Assembly: GCA_014898415.1 (NCBI GenBank)
Contig: RCTD01000012.1
Coordinates: 930,001-994,000 of the forward strand
DNA length: 64,000 nt
Source: Stromatinia cepivora
Taxonomy: Eukaryota > Ascomycota > Leotiomycetes > Helotiales > Sclerotiniaceae
Direction: 5' to 3'
This document shows, piece after piece, positions 11,346 to 20,879 of this stretch (positions within the stretch are counted from its first letter, which is position 1; every line of letters starts with the position of its first letter). Made by a program: the position numbers and the translations under genes. The notes under the pieces are model-generated. The model made no database searches. It saw nothing but the letters and a program-made list of their open reading frames with translations, and had not been told where the DNA came from.

Positions 11346-11945
11346 ACTCAACACCTGTACGCGGTGCATCCTACGAACCTCCAGCTCTTTTATGAGAGTC
11401 TGCGGAGCTAAGTTTGAGTCATTTGATGGAGTCGTAGTAATTGAAAGAGGAAGAGGCGCCCGATCACGACGTTTTTACCCGTTTGCAGTTTTTTGATAGT
11501 TGTATTATCGAAATGCGCTCTCTACAATACTATCTTTATTACGAAACAAAGGACAACACCATCATCTACAACAATACGCTACGAAATCATCTCACTTCTT
11601 AAGAGTGAGACTCCTTTGGAATATATAGTACAATTCGACATCTTTGACGCGTATATGATACATATTGTATACCTCCCACGATCGATACAATCGAAACGAC
11701 AACAATTTATATACTTTCCACACGGGAACACCGGAGGAGTACTGTTGAAGGACCTGAGCTGATGACGAAACTTACTCTGCTCTCATCCAGCGGAGGTATG
11801 CTACTTACGGAATTGGGTCACCCGTACGAGCCACTACCTGTGCATGCTATAGTTACGCTATATTGTTACGAGGGTAGCCGTCTATATCACGTGGAAGTGT
11901 TCTAGGCTCTCGAGGTAGGCTTATAACTAGGTGTCAAGCAGGGAC

Positions 11946-12518
11946 TTAAATAACAATAATAATGATATACAATTTGTAACTAATAGTAGAGTATATTAAA
12001 TGATTGATCTTGAATATGAAACTTTATAATAAAGAAATCCATCCTGATTATATAGACCTTCGTATTAATTGGATAATTTGGATAATCTGTTTATCTTGTT
12101 TATTCATTATATGATTTCGCTGATTAAGTATTATATAATGTGAGATATATTATTTGTTGTAATATATATAAGGATTGATATTCTTTTATAAGTTTTCTAT
12201 TAATAGAATAATCAGAATAAAAATGAGGCAATCCTGATGATGAATGATTATAATATATTTTGGTATATAAAGAGTAATTGGATTGATGATATCAGGAAGG
12301 GGATCAGGAATAAAAAGTTTTCGAATATAATATTTTGATTAATATTTATTTTTCTTTTTATTAACGTTTCGATATAATAAATCTTCTTTAAAGATTATAG
12401 TAGTTATAAATATATTTAGGAATTGATTATATATTTATAAATTATAGTAATTATTGTTAGATATTCAATGATCATTATAATTTGTTTAGTATCTATTTAT
12501 ATATAAATATCTATAGCT
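11946..12518. other. AT-rich stretch
   Basis: No gene or repeat end recognised. Sharp drop in C and G at its left edge. Confidence 0.4.
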
Positions 12519-12692
12519 CAGAACTCAACCTCTGGCGATCTTTACCCTAATAGGGGATATTACGAGGAAAGGGCGTTAGCGCCCCAACCTCCAATCAATA
12601 AATAATCATATATATATATACACACATATCTGAGGACCTTAGGTTCAGCTGCTATAAACAGGAAGTAGAGCTTTAGGCAGGATTTATTATAT
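12519..12692 (+). repeat. Hairpin-bearing repeat K, mutated short copy
   Basis: Aligned with 11227-11345 and 11925-11950 as described there. The hairpin here is GGGCG-TTAG-CGCCC (12571-12584), a different but still fully paired stem. Confidence 0.55.
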
Positions 12693-13085
12693 GATAAGTA
12701 TCAAATGATCGAATAGCATCGAATAGTATATTATAGTATATTATTCAATACTATTCACAGAATATAAAGGTCTATATAAGGAATATATATTTCTAAAATT
12801 ATAGATCTTTATATTCAATTCAAATAGTATTCTTTATTAATTATTATTTATACTTATTATAATCGATCCTCTATATGATTGCTTCAATAATAAACCTATA
12901 ATAATTATTATTAATCGTTGATTATTAGTAATCAACGATCCTAATCATTTCTATATAATTTAGAAGACAAGTATTCATAATAGTAAAGTAAATCAAGATA
13001 TATTTAGATTATCTGTATATCAATTATATACTTTTTTCTTTTAAGTGTATAATGTTTGGGTTATATAAGTTATATAAACTAATAA
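12693..13085. other. AT-rich stretch
   Basis: Contains the imperfect inverted piece ATTAATCGTTGATTATTAGT around 12910-12940. Nothing else is assignable. Confidence 0.35.
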
Positions 13086-13160
13086 GGTTGTTTGGCCGAG
13101 TATATAAATAATAATCTTATTTAAGGCTAAAGCTTCAGGACCTTATATATAAACTTGATA
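13086..13160 (+). pseudogene. tRNA-Leu-like fragment (possible SINE head)
   Basis: GGTTGTTTGGCCGAG at 13086-13100 matches the acceptor and A-box region typical of fungal tRNA-Leu. It is followed at a plausible distance by TTTAAGGC and CTTCAGGACC (13120-13143). The D-loop, T-arm and a proper B box are not recognisable, so it is at best a decayed tRNA or tRNA-derived repeat. Confidence 0.25.
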
Positions 13161-13690
13161 ATCTCGATTAAAATTATTATTAATTATATTTTTATTCGTT
13201 TAGATATAATACTATCAATCCCTAATCTTTTTCGAAAAACAGATTTCCTATCCGGCTTGCCAAATTTTATTAATATATAAATAATAAAAATATTTTTTTA
13301 TTTAAGATAAATATCTTTATTATATATAGGATCTAAAACATTAATACAAACAATTTGACCTAGTTTTATAAAATACCCTAACAACAATAAACTCATTTCA
13401 GCATTATAATATATTTCATCAATCTATTGAATTTATTCCGTTATATTTTGAATAAATTATAAATTTCTCTTTTTTTATAACCCGAAAATATTATTAAAAT
13501 CGGAATCGAATAGATTATACAAAAATAATACAAAATATCAAAGTAAAGTAATATCAAATATCTTAATATTTGATATACAAATATAATTATCAAAAATTGA
13601 TAATTTAATAATTAAATATATATAATGATGAATATTGAAGTTTATCAATAGTATTATTTCTATTCATTTCTTTAATTTCGATTTAAATAT
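13161..13690. other. AT-rich stretch
   Basis: No supported feature. Confidence 0.35.
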
Positions 13691-14990
13691 TTATAATGCT
13701 TTTAAATCATAATCGAATTGCTGATTTAATTTTCGAGAATTCAAATTAGCAAATTGTTTTTTGATAAGCTTTTCTTCATTTGAATCTATATCGAAATTTA
13801 TTCTGATATTCTTTTCGATATTATCCAAACTTATTTTCTTATTTGATGATTCTGATGATTCTTTATAATTAGAGAAAATATTATATCGATATAGAATTGG
13901 AACTAATTGAAAATCGAAATAGTATTTCTTCAATTGTTTCTTTGAAAATAACAAATGATAATTAAGAAATTTATATTTCTGGAGATAATTGAGTATATAG
14001 AAATAATGATTAAGGAATTTGTATTTCTGAGTATAACTGAGTATATAGAAATAATAATTGAGGAACCTGTATTTCCGGATACAACTGAGTATATAATGGC
14101 GATGACCAAGGATTCTATATTTCCGGAGATATTTAAGTATATGATGATGGTATTAAGCATTATTGTTTTTTATATATGATATTATTCTATTTTAATGATA
14201 TAGTTTTTTGTTGAATATATATTTCCTTTAAATTGGTTTTGTATATATCAATTATAGTTTTGTTAATATATATATCAAGTTCTTCTAAATATACTTTCGT
14301 ATAAATATTTGATTTGATATATATATTAAAGATTGTAGTATTAAATAGAAATTCAAAATTATAAATCAATATATTTATAATCGTAATATAAGGTCTGATT
14401 ATAATAATCCTTTTCTTTGTAATAATGAATCCCTTTGTAATGAGATTGAATTGTATAAGGAAAACATATTGTATATTATTTAAATTGGCTTTGTAAATAA
14501 TAAATATATTATAAGATAAATTATCGATACTCAATATTGAATAAGGTATAAAGATATTTACAAAATCAATATCTAAAGGAACAACCAATAATATATCTAT
14601 TTATTGTTTTTTGCTAATAAATTTAACAAATATTTAAAGCTTAAAATGAATATAAATCTGTTCTTCTGTATTATAATATATAATTATAAAAAAATCAGGT
14701 GTCTGTTTATTATTATACAAATAAGAATCTAATATGAATATTGTATTTGATTCATTTACTCATTTTATAAATACCTTTCTGTAAAGAAGTTTTTCTAATT
14801 GAAGATTTTTGATCGAAATTAATATCGATATATTTAATCTTATGATTATAATTAATAATAAAATATAGTTAAAGAATAATTGTATTTAAAATAATACTAG
14901 TTTACATTTTATATATACCTTTTATTCATTTAGATTATAAAGTAATCTTGATTTTTCGGATAAAATGAAATATAGAATTGATCAAGAAAA
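13691..14990 (-). pseudogene. Dead gene with 16-residue tandem repeats
   Basis: The minus strand from about 14990 to 13691 reads as a protein with stops mainly at Gln codons. A 133-codon open stretch (14588-14187) has Ile/Thr/Asn/Pro-type bias consistent with a formerly Pro/Thr-rich, disordered region. Next come four 16-residue repeats (LYTQLYSEIQIPQSLF type), then an 87-codon open tail (13954-13691: KQLKKYYFDFQ, ESSNKKISLDN, ending DYDLKAL). The tail is in another frame, so a frameshift or misjudged frame lies near 13950. No domain was recognised. The plus strand is also open across the repeats (13955-14179), so coding strand is inferred from the better context. Confidence 0.4.
13958..14149. 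repeat. 48-bp tandem repeat, 4 copies
   Basis: Units start at 13958, 14006, 14054 and 14102; each contains a TGTATTTCTGA-like block and an ACTGAGTATATA-like block. The 48-bp length equals 16 codons, which keeps both strands in frame. Confidence 0.85.
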
Positions 14991-15011
14991 GTTATTATAT
15001 GAATTGTATTA

Positions 15012-15230
15012 AAGTTGTTTTAAATAGTAAATGCTGAAGAATATAATCGTTATTAAGGTTGTTCTAAATAGTAAATGCTAAAGGATATAATTATTGTTAG
15101 GATTATTTTAAATAGTAGATATTGAAGAATATAATCATTGTTAGGATTGTTCTAAATAGTAAATATTGAAAAATATAATCATTATTAGGATTATTTTAAA
15201 TAGCAGAGACTATAAGATATAATTCTTGTA
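15012..15230. repeat. 44-bp minisatellite, about 5 copies
   Basis: The core GGTTGTTCTAAATAGTAAAT recurs with starts near 15013, 15057, 15100, 15144 and 15188, with 43-44-bp spacing and drift by transitions. Confidence 0.85.
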
Positions 15231-15290
15231 TATAATATAATATAAGAGTAATTTGGTTAAAAAGACTATATTTATATAATTGTAATAAAT

Positions 15291-15450
15291 GTTATACAAT
15301 AGAGATAAAGCAATGATATAAAGGTAATAATAGGAAGATGATGGTTGTATATTTGTAAGAGATATTGTATAATGGAAATAAAATGATATAAGGGTAGTAA
15401 TAGGAAGATAATGATTGTATATTTGTAATAGATATTATATAATGGAAATA
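15291..15450. repeat. 70-bp tandem repeat, about 2.3 copies
   Basis: ATGATATAA (15313 and 15383), TGTATATTTGTAA (15347 and 15417) and ATATAATGGAAATAAA-like blocks (15362 and 15432) repeat at exactly 70 bp. The minus-strand 93-codon open frame across it (15573-15292) is a product of the repeat. Confidence 0.8.
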
Positions 15451-16329
15451 AAGAAAAATGTAAAGATAATGATAAAAATGGAAATAAAAGAATATAGAGA
15501 TAATAATAAAAACAAAGAGAAAAGATAGCAAAGATGAATTATTTAAATAAGCGAGACTAAATACAGAAATCAAATGCGAACCACTTAAATTCTTACATGC
15601 CTCTAATTGCTAACAATAATTTGAATCACATAACAAATACCTGTATATCTTCTATTCCTATATACATGATTGGCTTTTCCTTCTGATCATTGAATCTAAA
15701 AAGGTCCTTTACTTGCGTGGGACCCAGAATCGGATCAGAAATACTATTTCCCCACTCAATGGTAGGTGAGATGCACTTTTCAAAGTTGTACTGTGAGTGG
15801 TTGTTTCTCTTGGTGATCGATCTGGGTCATTGCTCTTGTTCCGGGTATACAGTTAAGTATTATATGATTGGTTTAAAATAATTTTTATTAAAGGAAATTA
15901 CTACAGTAGCCAAAACAATTTCACTTTCCTCATCTATCTAATCACCCCATTCGTTTTTATCTCCTCAACAAAAATAATATATATATTTAATGGCAAATAT
16001 TAATATTATATATATCTTCAGTCCTATTTTATCTATATATTAGGAACAAACGAATCAAATCGAGATGTAATTCAATACGCTTGCAATTTGTATTATATAT
16101 ATGAATTAGCAATCCAATTTGTATACCTTGCTATATTATTGTATATTAAGCTTATATGCTAATTCATTTGTATCTGATGTTTGTTTGCGGATAATGATTA
16201 ATTATTCATCTAGGACTGACTACTCGGTCAGCACGTATAGGCAACCAGCTTTAGGCCGAAGGCAAAATTTGACCTCAATCCAAAAGTAGACAAATGTATA
16301 GATATAACGCTGGATCAATAGTGTCTATT
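15451..16329. other. Mixed stretch with two less AT-rich patches
   Basis: 15690-15860 (GTCCTTTACTTGCGTGGGAC, then TGGTAGGTGAGATGCAC) and 16210-16270 (GACTACTCGGTCAGCACG, then CTTTAGGCCGAAGGC) keep C and G, unlike their surroundings. A 63-codon plus frame spans the first patch (15690-15881) without a recognisable domain. GCTTTAGGC also occurs at about 12670 in repeat K. Confidence 0.35.
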
Positions 16330-16950
16330 CTTTTTTATCGAATTGGATAAACTTAATAAGGCTAGAAGGATTTCTTTTATAATAATCCCTGATAATTTCT
16401 TATAGAATATCTTCTCTTTTATTATTGAATCTCTATTTTGGAGTTCAGTATTATTGTTATTTTTAATATCAATGGTTTCTTGATTAAATCTATTAATGGT
16501 ATTAGATTTTCAGTGTTTTCTTTTTTTATAAATATTCTTTTTTGTGATATTAGTATGATCGGATTGCTTTCAAGGCTGTTTCGAATTATTTAGAGTAGTA
16601 ACTTTTGTTGCTGTTATACTATTATTTATATTATCGTTAACGGTTTTGATTATAGAGTTCATATATTTTAATAATATAGTATATAATAATAATAATATCG
16701 ATAAAATATTTATCCCGAAATATTCTGGATGATAAAAGAATACAAATTTATTTGAATAGCAGTCCAATAGCCCTTAAGCTGTATAATGAGATATATATAA
16801 ATTGTATATGCCTTCGATAATGTAAGAGAATCGTTGAATATATTATCACTATCTCTTATTCTCTTAATGAACAATAATGAACAATAGATATATAAAACTT
16901 CTGGAAATTCAATTTATTCATAATGATTTAATATTATAGAATCGTAATAA
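16330..16950 (-). repeat. Dispersed repeat, heavily mutated copy
   Basis: Same-orientation partner of 9780-10640; landmarks are given there. Nearly all sites that are C or G in the first copy are T or A here. The minus-strand HTH reading of the first copy is destroyed. Confidence 0.75.
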
Positions 16951-17328
16951 AAAGAAAAGTAATAAAAAAAGGTAAAATAAGATACCAGATTTCAAAATTA
17001 ATAATAAATCTGATTGTCTATTCTAAAGGAACAAATTATTATCAATTTTCAAATAAGGATTATTATTAATTTTCAAAAGATAATAACAAGGATTATAATC
17101 AATATTATTTATATATATTCCTGTATATAATATATATTCAATATTTCTCTCGCCTTAAATACTAAATCATTATTTTCAAAAGTCCTGTATATTCAGTTTC
17201 AAATCGTTTTATACTTTATATTTAATTATATATAGGATTCTAATAATAAGAATCTGGGATTATATATAAGGGTATAGGGAAGTATCTTTGTATTTATATA
17301 AGGGTACAAAGAAAACTATATCTATAGA
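16951..17328. other. AT-rich spacer
   Basis: Short local repeat of CAATTTTCAAATAAGGATTA type at 17040-17090. Otherwise nothing. Confidence 0.4.
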
Positions 17329-17333
17329 AATAT

Positions 17334-17643
17334 TGTCACGGAAAGCCCTGTGATCCCCTGTATCCTACGAAGGATCAAAGCGTATGCTTTCCAATCGGAA
17401 TGAAGGATCTTCTAGCCTTTACCAATCTCTCCGATTGATAAGATGATCCTGATATACTAATAAACAAAGATTTAGTCTAATTAAGATACATATCGATTAG
17501 ATAACCATTCATTTATTCTATATATACAGCTCTTGATTCATATAATCAAGGGCAAGTCATTCAATTCTTTTACTCTACCAATCATGTATACCACCTATTC
17601 CCCGATCCCTGAAAGTGCTCTGTAGTCATACTATCCCGTGATA
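17334..17643 (+). repeat. Solo LTR of the copia E family, 310 bp
   Basis: Starts TGTCACGGAAAGCCCTGTGA and ends GTCATACTATCCCGTGATA, flanked by the 5-bp duplication AATAT (17329-17333 and 17644-17648). It is the same 310-bp length as, and inverted relative to, the plus-strand sequence of the LTRs at 42569-42878 and 61778-62087. A duplication on both sides of a single LTR shows that a full element inserted and then collapsed by LTR-LTR recombination. Confidence 0.93.
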
Positions 17644-17648
17644 AATAT

Positions 17649-18247
17649 GAATTAAGAATTATTTATATAATAAATCCGGTATATATATTCATCTGTTTTT
17701 GCCAATATAACTTTGATAATATTAATATCAAATTATCTGATCAAAATCTCAGCAAAAGCTAATATAAGTTATAAGATATCTATTCAATTTTAAAAGATCT
17801 TTTTGATTATTATACTTTTTATCAATGGATCTTTTCTAAATATAATCGTTAATATTTATACAAAATTCATATATATCTTTTATCAATTAGTTATATTTCT
17901 TTTTCGATAATATAAACTCTTTCAATTGTTTGTAAAAATCGAAACAATATATTATAATAATTGTAACGGTTTTTACAGATATATAATGAAGATCTTATAT
18001 TGGGTTTATTGCCGAATTATAATAAAAAGCTAAAACTAATGAATATTGATTATAATAAAAAGAAGAAAAAAGAGAGAATAAAATATTGGCTATATAAAAG
18101 GTTCCTTTATTACCTTAAAACTAAAAAGTATATTGATTTAAAATAATTTACTGTTTAAAAGAGTATATAAAAGCATATATCATTTTTTATTAATAATATT
18201 GAAGCTAGAATATATTGCGATATTCAATTATTCGAATTATTTTATTA
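17649..18247. other. AT-rich flank of copia A
   Basis: Contains no recognisable gene. It ends in TAAGT, the target duplication of copia A. Confidence 0.4.
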
Positions 18248-18252
18248 TAAGT

Positions 18253-18418
18253 TGTTGGAAATGAGGCCATCATAGGATTAGAATTGAGGTCACATGATTA
18301 CAATGATGTATAAATCATATTTGGGAATAACCTCAATTCTACTCTTACTAGAATAATAGATCCTTAGTTCAATCTATATAATCAACAATATTATTACTTC
18401 CTACACCAAAAGTTAACA
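18253..18418 (+). repeat. Copia A 5' LTR
   Basis: 166 bp. The outer (left) end keeps GAAATGAGGCCATC, whereas the same positions in the 3' LTR read GAAATAAGATCATT. Confidence 0.95.
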
Positions 18419-18652
18419 AATTATAAGATTTGGTTGTATAATAATGATTAGAAAACAAAGCAAATCGAGAAAGGATTAGTATAATTAGTAGGGGTGAAAT
18501 AAAGTGGAAATCAGAATTTTCATATAATATCATCGAAGTAAAGTTGAAATACAATAATACAGTTTATAACTTACAATATTATAGACCAAAACGAAAAACA
18601 ATCTATATAATACCAATACAGAATTATAATAAAAACGAAGAACAAATTCGTA

Positions 18653-18694
18653 ACCGATTTCCCTACATCGTGCACGACCCCACATCTTGCACGC
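18653..18694 (+). repeat. Pogo left terminal inverted repeat
   Basis: 42 bp, including several intact CpA sites (TACATC, GCACG, CCCACATC), identical to the reverse complement of 20797-20838. Confidence 0.97.
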
Positions 18695-18719
18695 ATTTTT
18701 AATTTTATAAAATATCAAT

Positions 18720-20560
18720 CACTATAGACGGATATAGCGACGATATATCTTCAAAGATCTGTATAGAGTTTATATTAGTTCAAATTAAAGGGAAAGAGTA
18801 TTCTAAATATACTCAAATAGCAAATTTCTTCAAAATCAATTGTTCAATGTTCTTTTGGCGTTATAAAAGCAAAACCATCTCCTATAGTATCATATATACT
18901 GAAACTCATTAATCTCTTTTAAAAGAACAAAAAAAGGCTTTAATTGATCAAATTAACAAATTAATATAAAGATCTATGCCCTTTATAAGTTATATAATCA
19001 AAAACCTTGCGGAAGAAATTATAAACCGCTTTCTAGGGAAAAACTGAACAGCAAATTTCGTGAAAAGGTATAAAACATATCTTCAAAATCGATATCTCTG
19101 ATGTATTGATAATTTGTATATAAAAGCTGATAATATTGCTATATTTAAGCATTTTTATAATCTAGTTTGAATTATTTTGTATTGTTATTGAATTTTATTA
19201 TTTAAAAGAATTATATTAATACTTTTCTTTTTTTTATTTAATTGATAAAAGTAATTACAAAATATAATATATTATCCAAGAATATATACAATTAGGATAA
19301 GAAGGCTTTTATGATTGATTTAAAGAGGATTATGAAAAGGATAATAAATACTAGTGCATATAATTGTAGTAGAACTACAAAAACTAAACAAAATGGATCG
19401 AAAGAGTTTATTATCCTTTTAATATATATATATACCGATAATATAGTTATTCTATTTATTCTAATTTATAAAGGGGAATCTAGAGATTTATAGGATATAT
19501 AAATTGATGAAATAGAAATAAAGAATCAGATTTATTTCGAAACTTTAAACAATAGATGATCATCAAATGTATTTGGTTTTATTTGGCTTAATAAAATCTT
19601 TCAATATTATATTCGTTCAAAAGTAGGGAAAGGATATCATTTATTGATTGTAAATAATTATTCTAGTTATATGAATATAGAATTTATATCGAAATGCAAC
19701 GAATTGAAGATCATTTTATTGATTCTCCCTTTCTACTCTATATATCGATTTCAATTTTTTAATATAGATTATTTCCTTCCCCTTTCGACGAATTATAATA
19801 TAGAATTCAATAATCTAATATATAAAAACAGAAATATCGTTGGAATATCGAAATATAACTTTTGGATAATATTTAAGGTTGTTTAGACTCAATCTACTAT
19901 TATTCATAATATCCTGAAATCTTTTGAAAAAGCCAGCATTTATTCTATAAATAAGAATATTATTATTCGCAATATCGAATCAGAGTAAATCTTTATATTA
20001 TTTATATCGATGTAATTCATAAGGAATAAAATAAAGATGTTATATACAATTAAAACTCTTCGTCACTTCAAATTAGAGTTTCATTTCAAACAAGATCCTG
20101 ATATTATTCAGAAGTTTTTTAAGATTGTATTTATATATATAATTAATACTAATATTCAATTATATAGAGCAAAAAATCTAGAAGAAGTTTTGAAGATCGA
20201 AAGAAAAAAAAGAATCTGTTTTAAATGTTTAAATCTAATAAAAGAAAAGGGTAGAGATATTTTTTTATATTTCCTTTTGCAAATCGAAAGAGTTAGAATC
20301 TATTAATCAATGAAAGTATTAATTGTTGAATAAAAGAAGGAAGTTAAGAAGTAAGAGAAAATCGAAAAGAAAATTGAAAAGGAATGGAAAAATAAAACGA
20401 TTAAAGAGAAGATAATACAAAGGAAGATCGATTATCAAATTATATGTGATATCAAAAAAAGGGTGAAAAGAGTTCGGAAATCATTAATATCTTTTATTAA
20501 AAGAGTATAAATGATTCAAAAACGTTTTTCTATTATAGATTTAGTATTTCAAGAAGCTAT
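18720..20560 (+). pseudogene. Pogo/Fot1-type DDE transposase, dead
   Basis: Fills the pogo element. The CENP-B-type HTH region is near 18840-19060 (LLKEQKKALIDQINKL, then SYIIKNLAEEI, GKN, VKRYKTYLQNRYL). The core follows with KEFIILLIYIYTD and YKGESRDL (19311-19493), then KVGKGYHLLIVNNYSSYMN and ILLILPFYSIYRFQFFNIDY (19630-19770). The C-terminal tail is Lys/Glu-rich coiled-coil-like (about 20150-20520: KNLEEVLKIERKKR, then KKEVKKQEKIEKK). In the family the second catalytic Asp lies in LLIVDGH; here it is Asn (19653-19655). The third Asp is intact (19767-19769). The first Asp region (about 19150) is too decayed to read. About 600 residues agrees with pogo-type transposases. Confidence 0.93.
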
Positions 20561-20796
20561 AAAGGATTACAATATTATAAAGATTAATAAATCAATAATG
20601 GAAAAAGGGGGGGGGGGTATTGTATTCAAAAACCAGACGATGTATTAAGGTTTCGTTGAAATTGAAAATATAAAGGTTTTTTAATTCTATAGGATAATAC
20701 TATATCTCTTTATTGCTCAAAAAGAATTGTAGCTTTATATTTTATAATTTATAATTAATATCGAATTTTGAAGTGATTGTAGTAGGAATATGAGGG

Positions 20797-20838
20797 GCGT
20801 GCAAGATGTGGGGTCGTGCACGATGTAGGGAAATCGGT
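20797..20838 (-). repeat. Pogo right terminal inverted repeat
   Basis: 42 bp, exact reverse complement of 18653-18694. No further pairing beyond it. Confidence 0.97.
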
Positions 20839-20879
20839 TATAATTATAAGAAAATATATTACAATACAATTTTACAAAT

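Larger units (their letters stand above)
10650..11945. other. Island of near-normal base composition
   Basis: About 1.3 kb with ordinary C and G content and intact CpA sites, bounded by very AT-rich DNA on both sides (sharp right edge at about 11945). It contains a 4-copy 12-bp repeat (11045-11092), a T-run, a hairpin-bearing repeat (11227-11345) and small open frames. The latter are 11338-11496 (+, 52 codons, MRRLNTCTRC start, RGRGARSRRF end), 11493-11762 (+, 89 codons, non-ATG start) and 10994-11185 (-, 63 codons, mostly the GRLL repeat). None has a recognisable domain and I do not call them genes. The island may be unique DNA that escaped RIP or a recent single-copy insertion. Confidence 0.7.
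18653..20838 (+). mobile_element. Pogo/Fot1-type transposon, 2186 bp
   Basis: Perfect 42-bp terminal inverted repeats (18653-18694 and 20797-20838, start ACCGATTTCCCTACATCG) flanked by TA (18651-18652 and 20839-20840). It sits in the leader of copia A. The matching empty site is present in copia B, where the leader reads GTTTGTATAGTTATAAG without insertion. Confidence 0.95.

Noticed and set aside
11758..11772. Hammerhead-like CTGATGA-C-GAAAC motif
   Set aside because: The two core parts are separated by one base, leaving no stem II. No flanking stems or cleavage triplet in the right place were found.
15292..15573. 93-codon Tyr/Phe/Ile-rich minus frame
   Set aside because: Entirely produced by the 70-bp tandem repeat and low-complexity purine-rich DNA.
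20605..20620. G homopolymer as a functional G-rich site
   Set aside because: A single run in the C-terminal part of the dead pogo gene; no further G-tracts to form a quadruplex.
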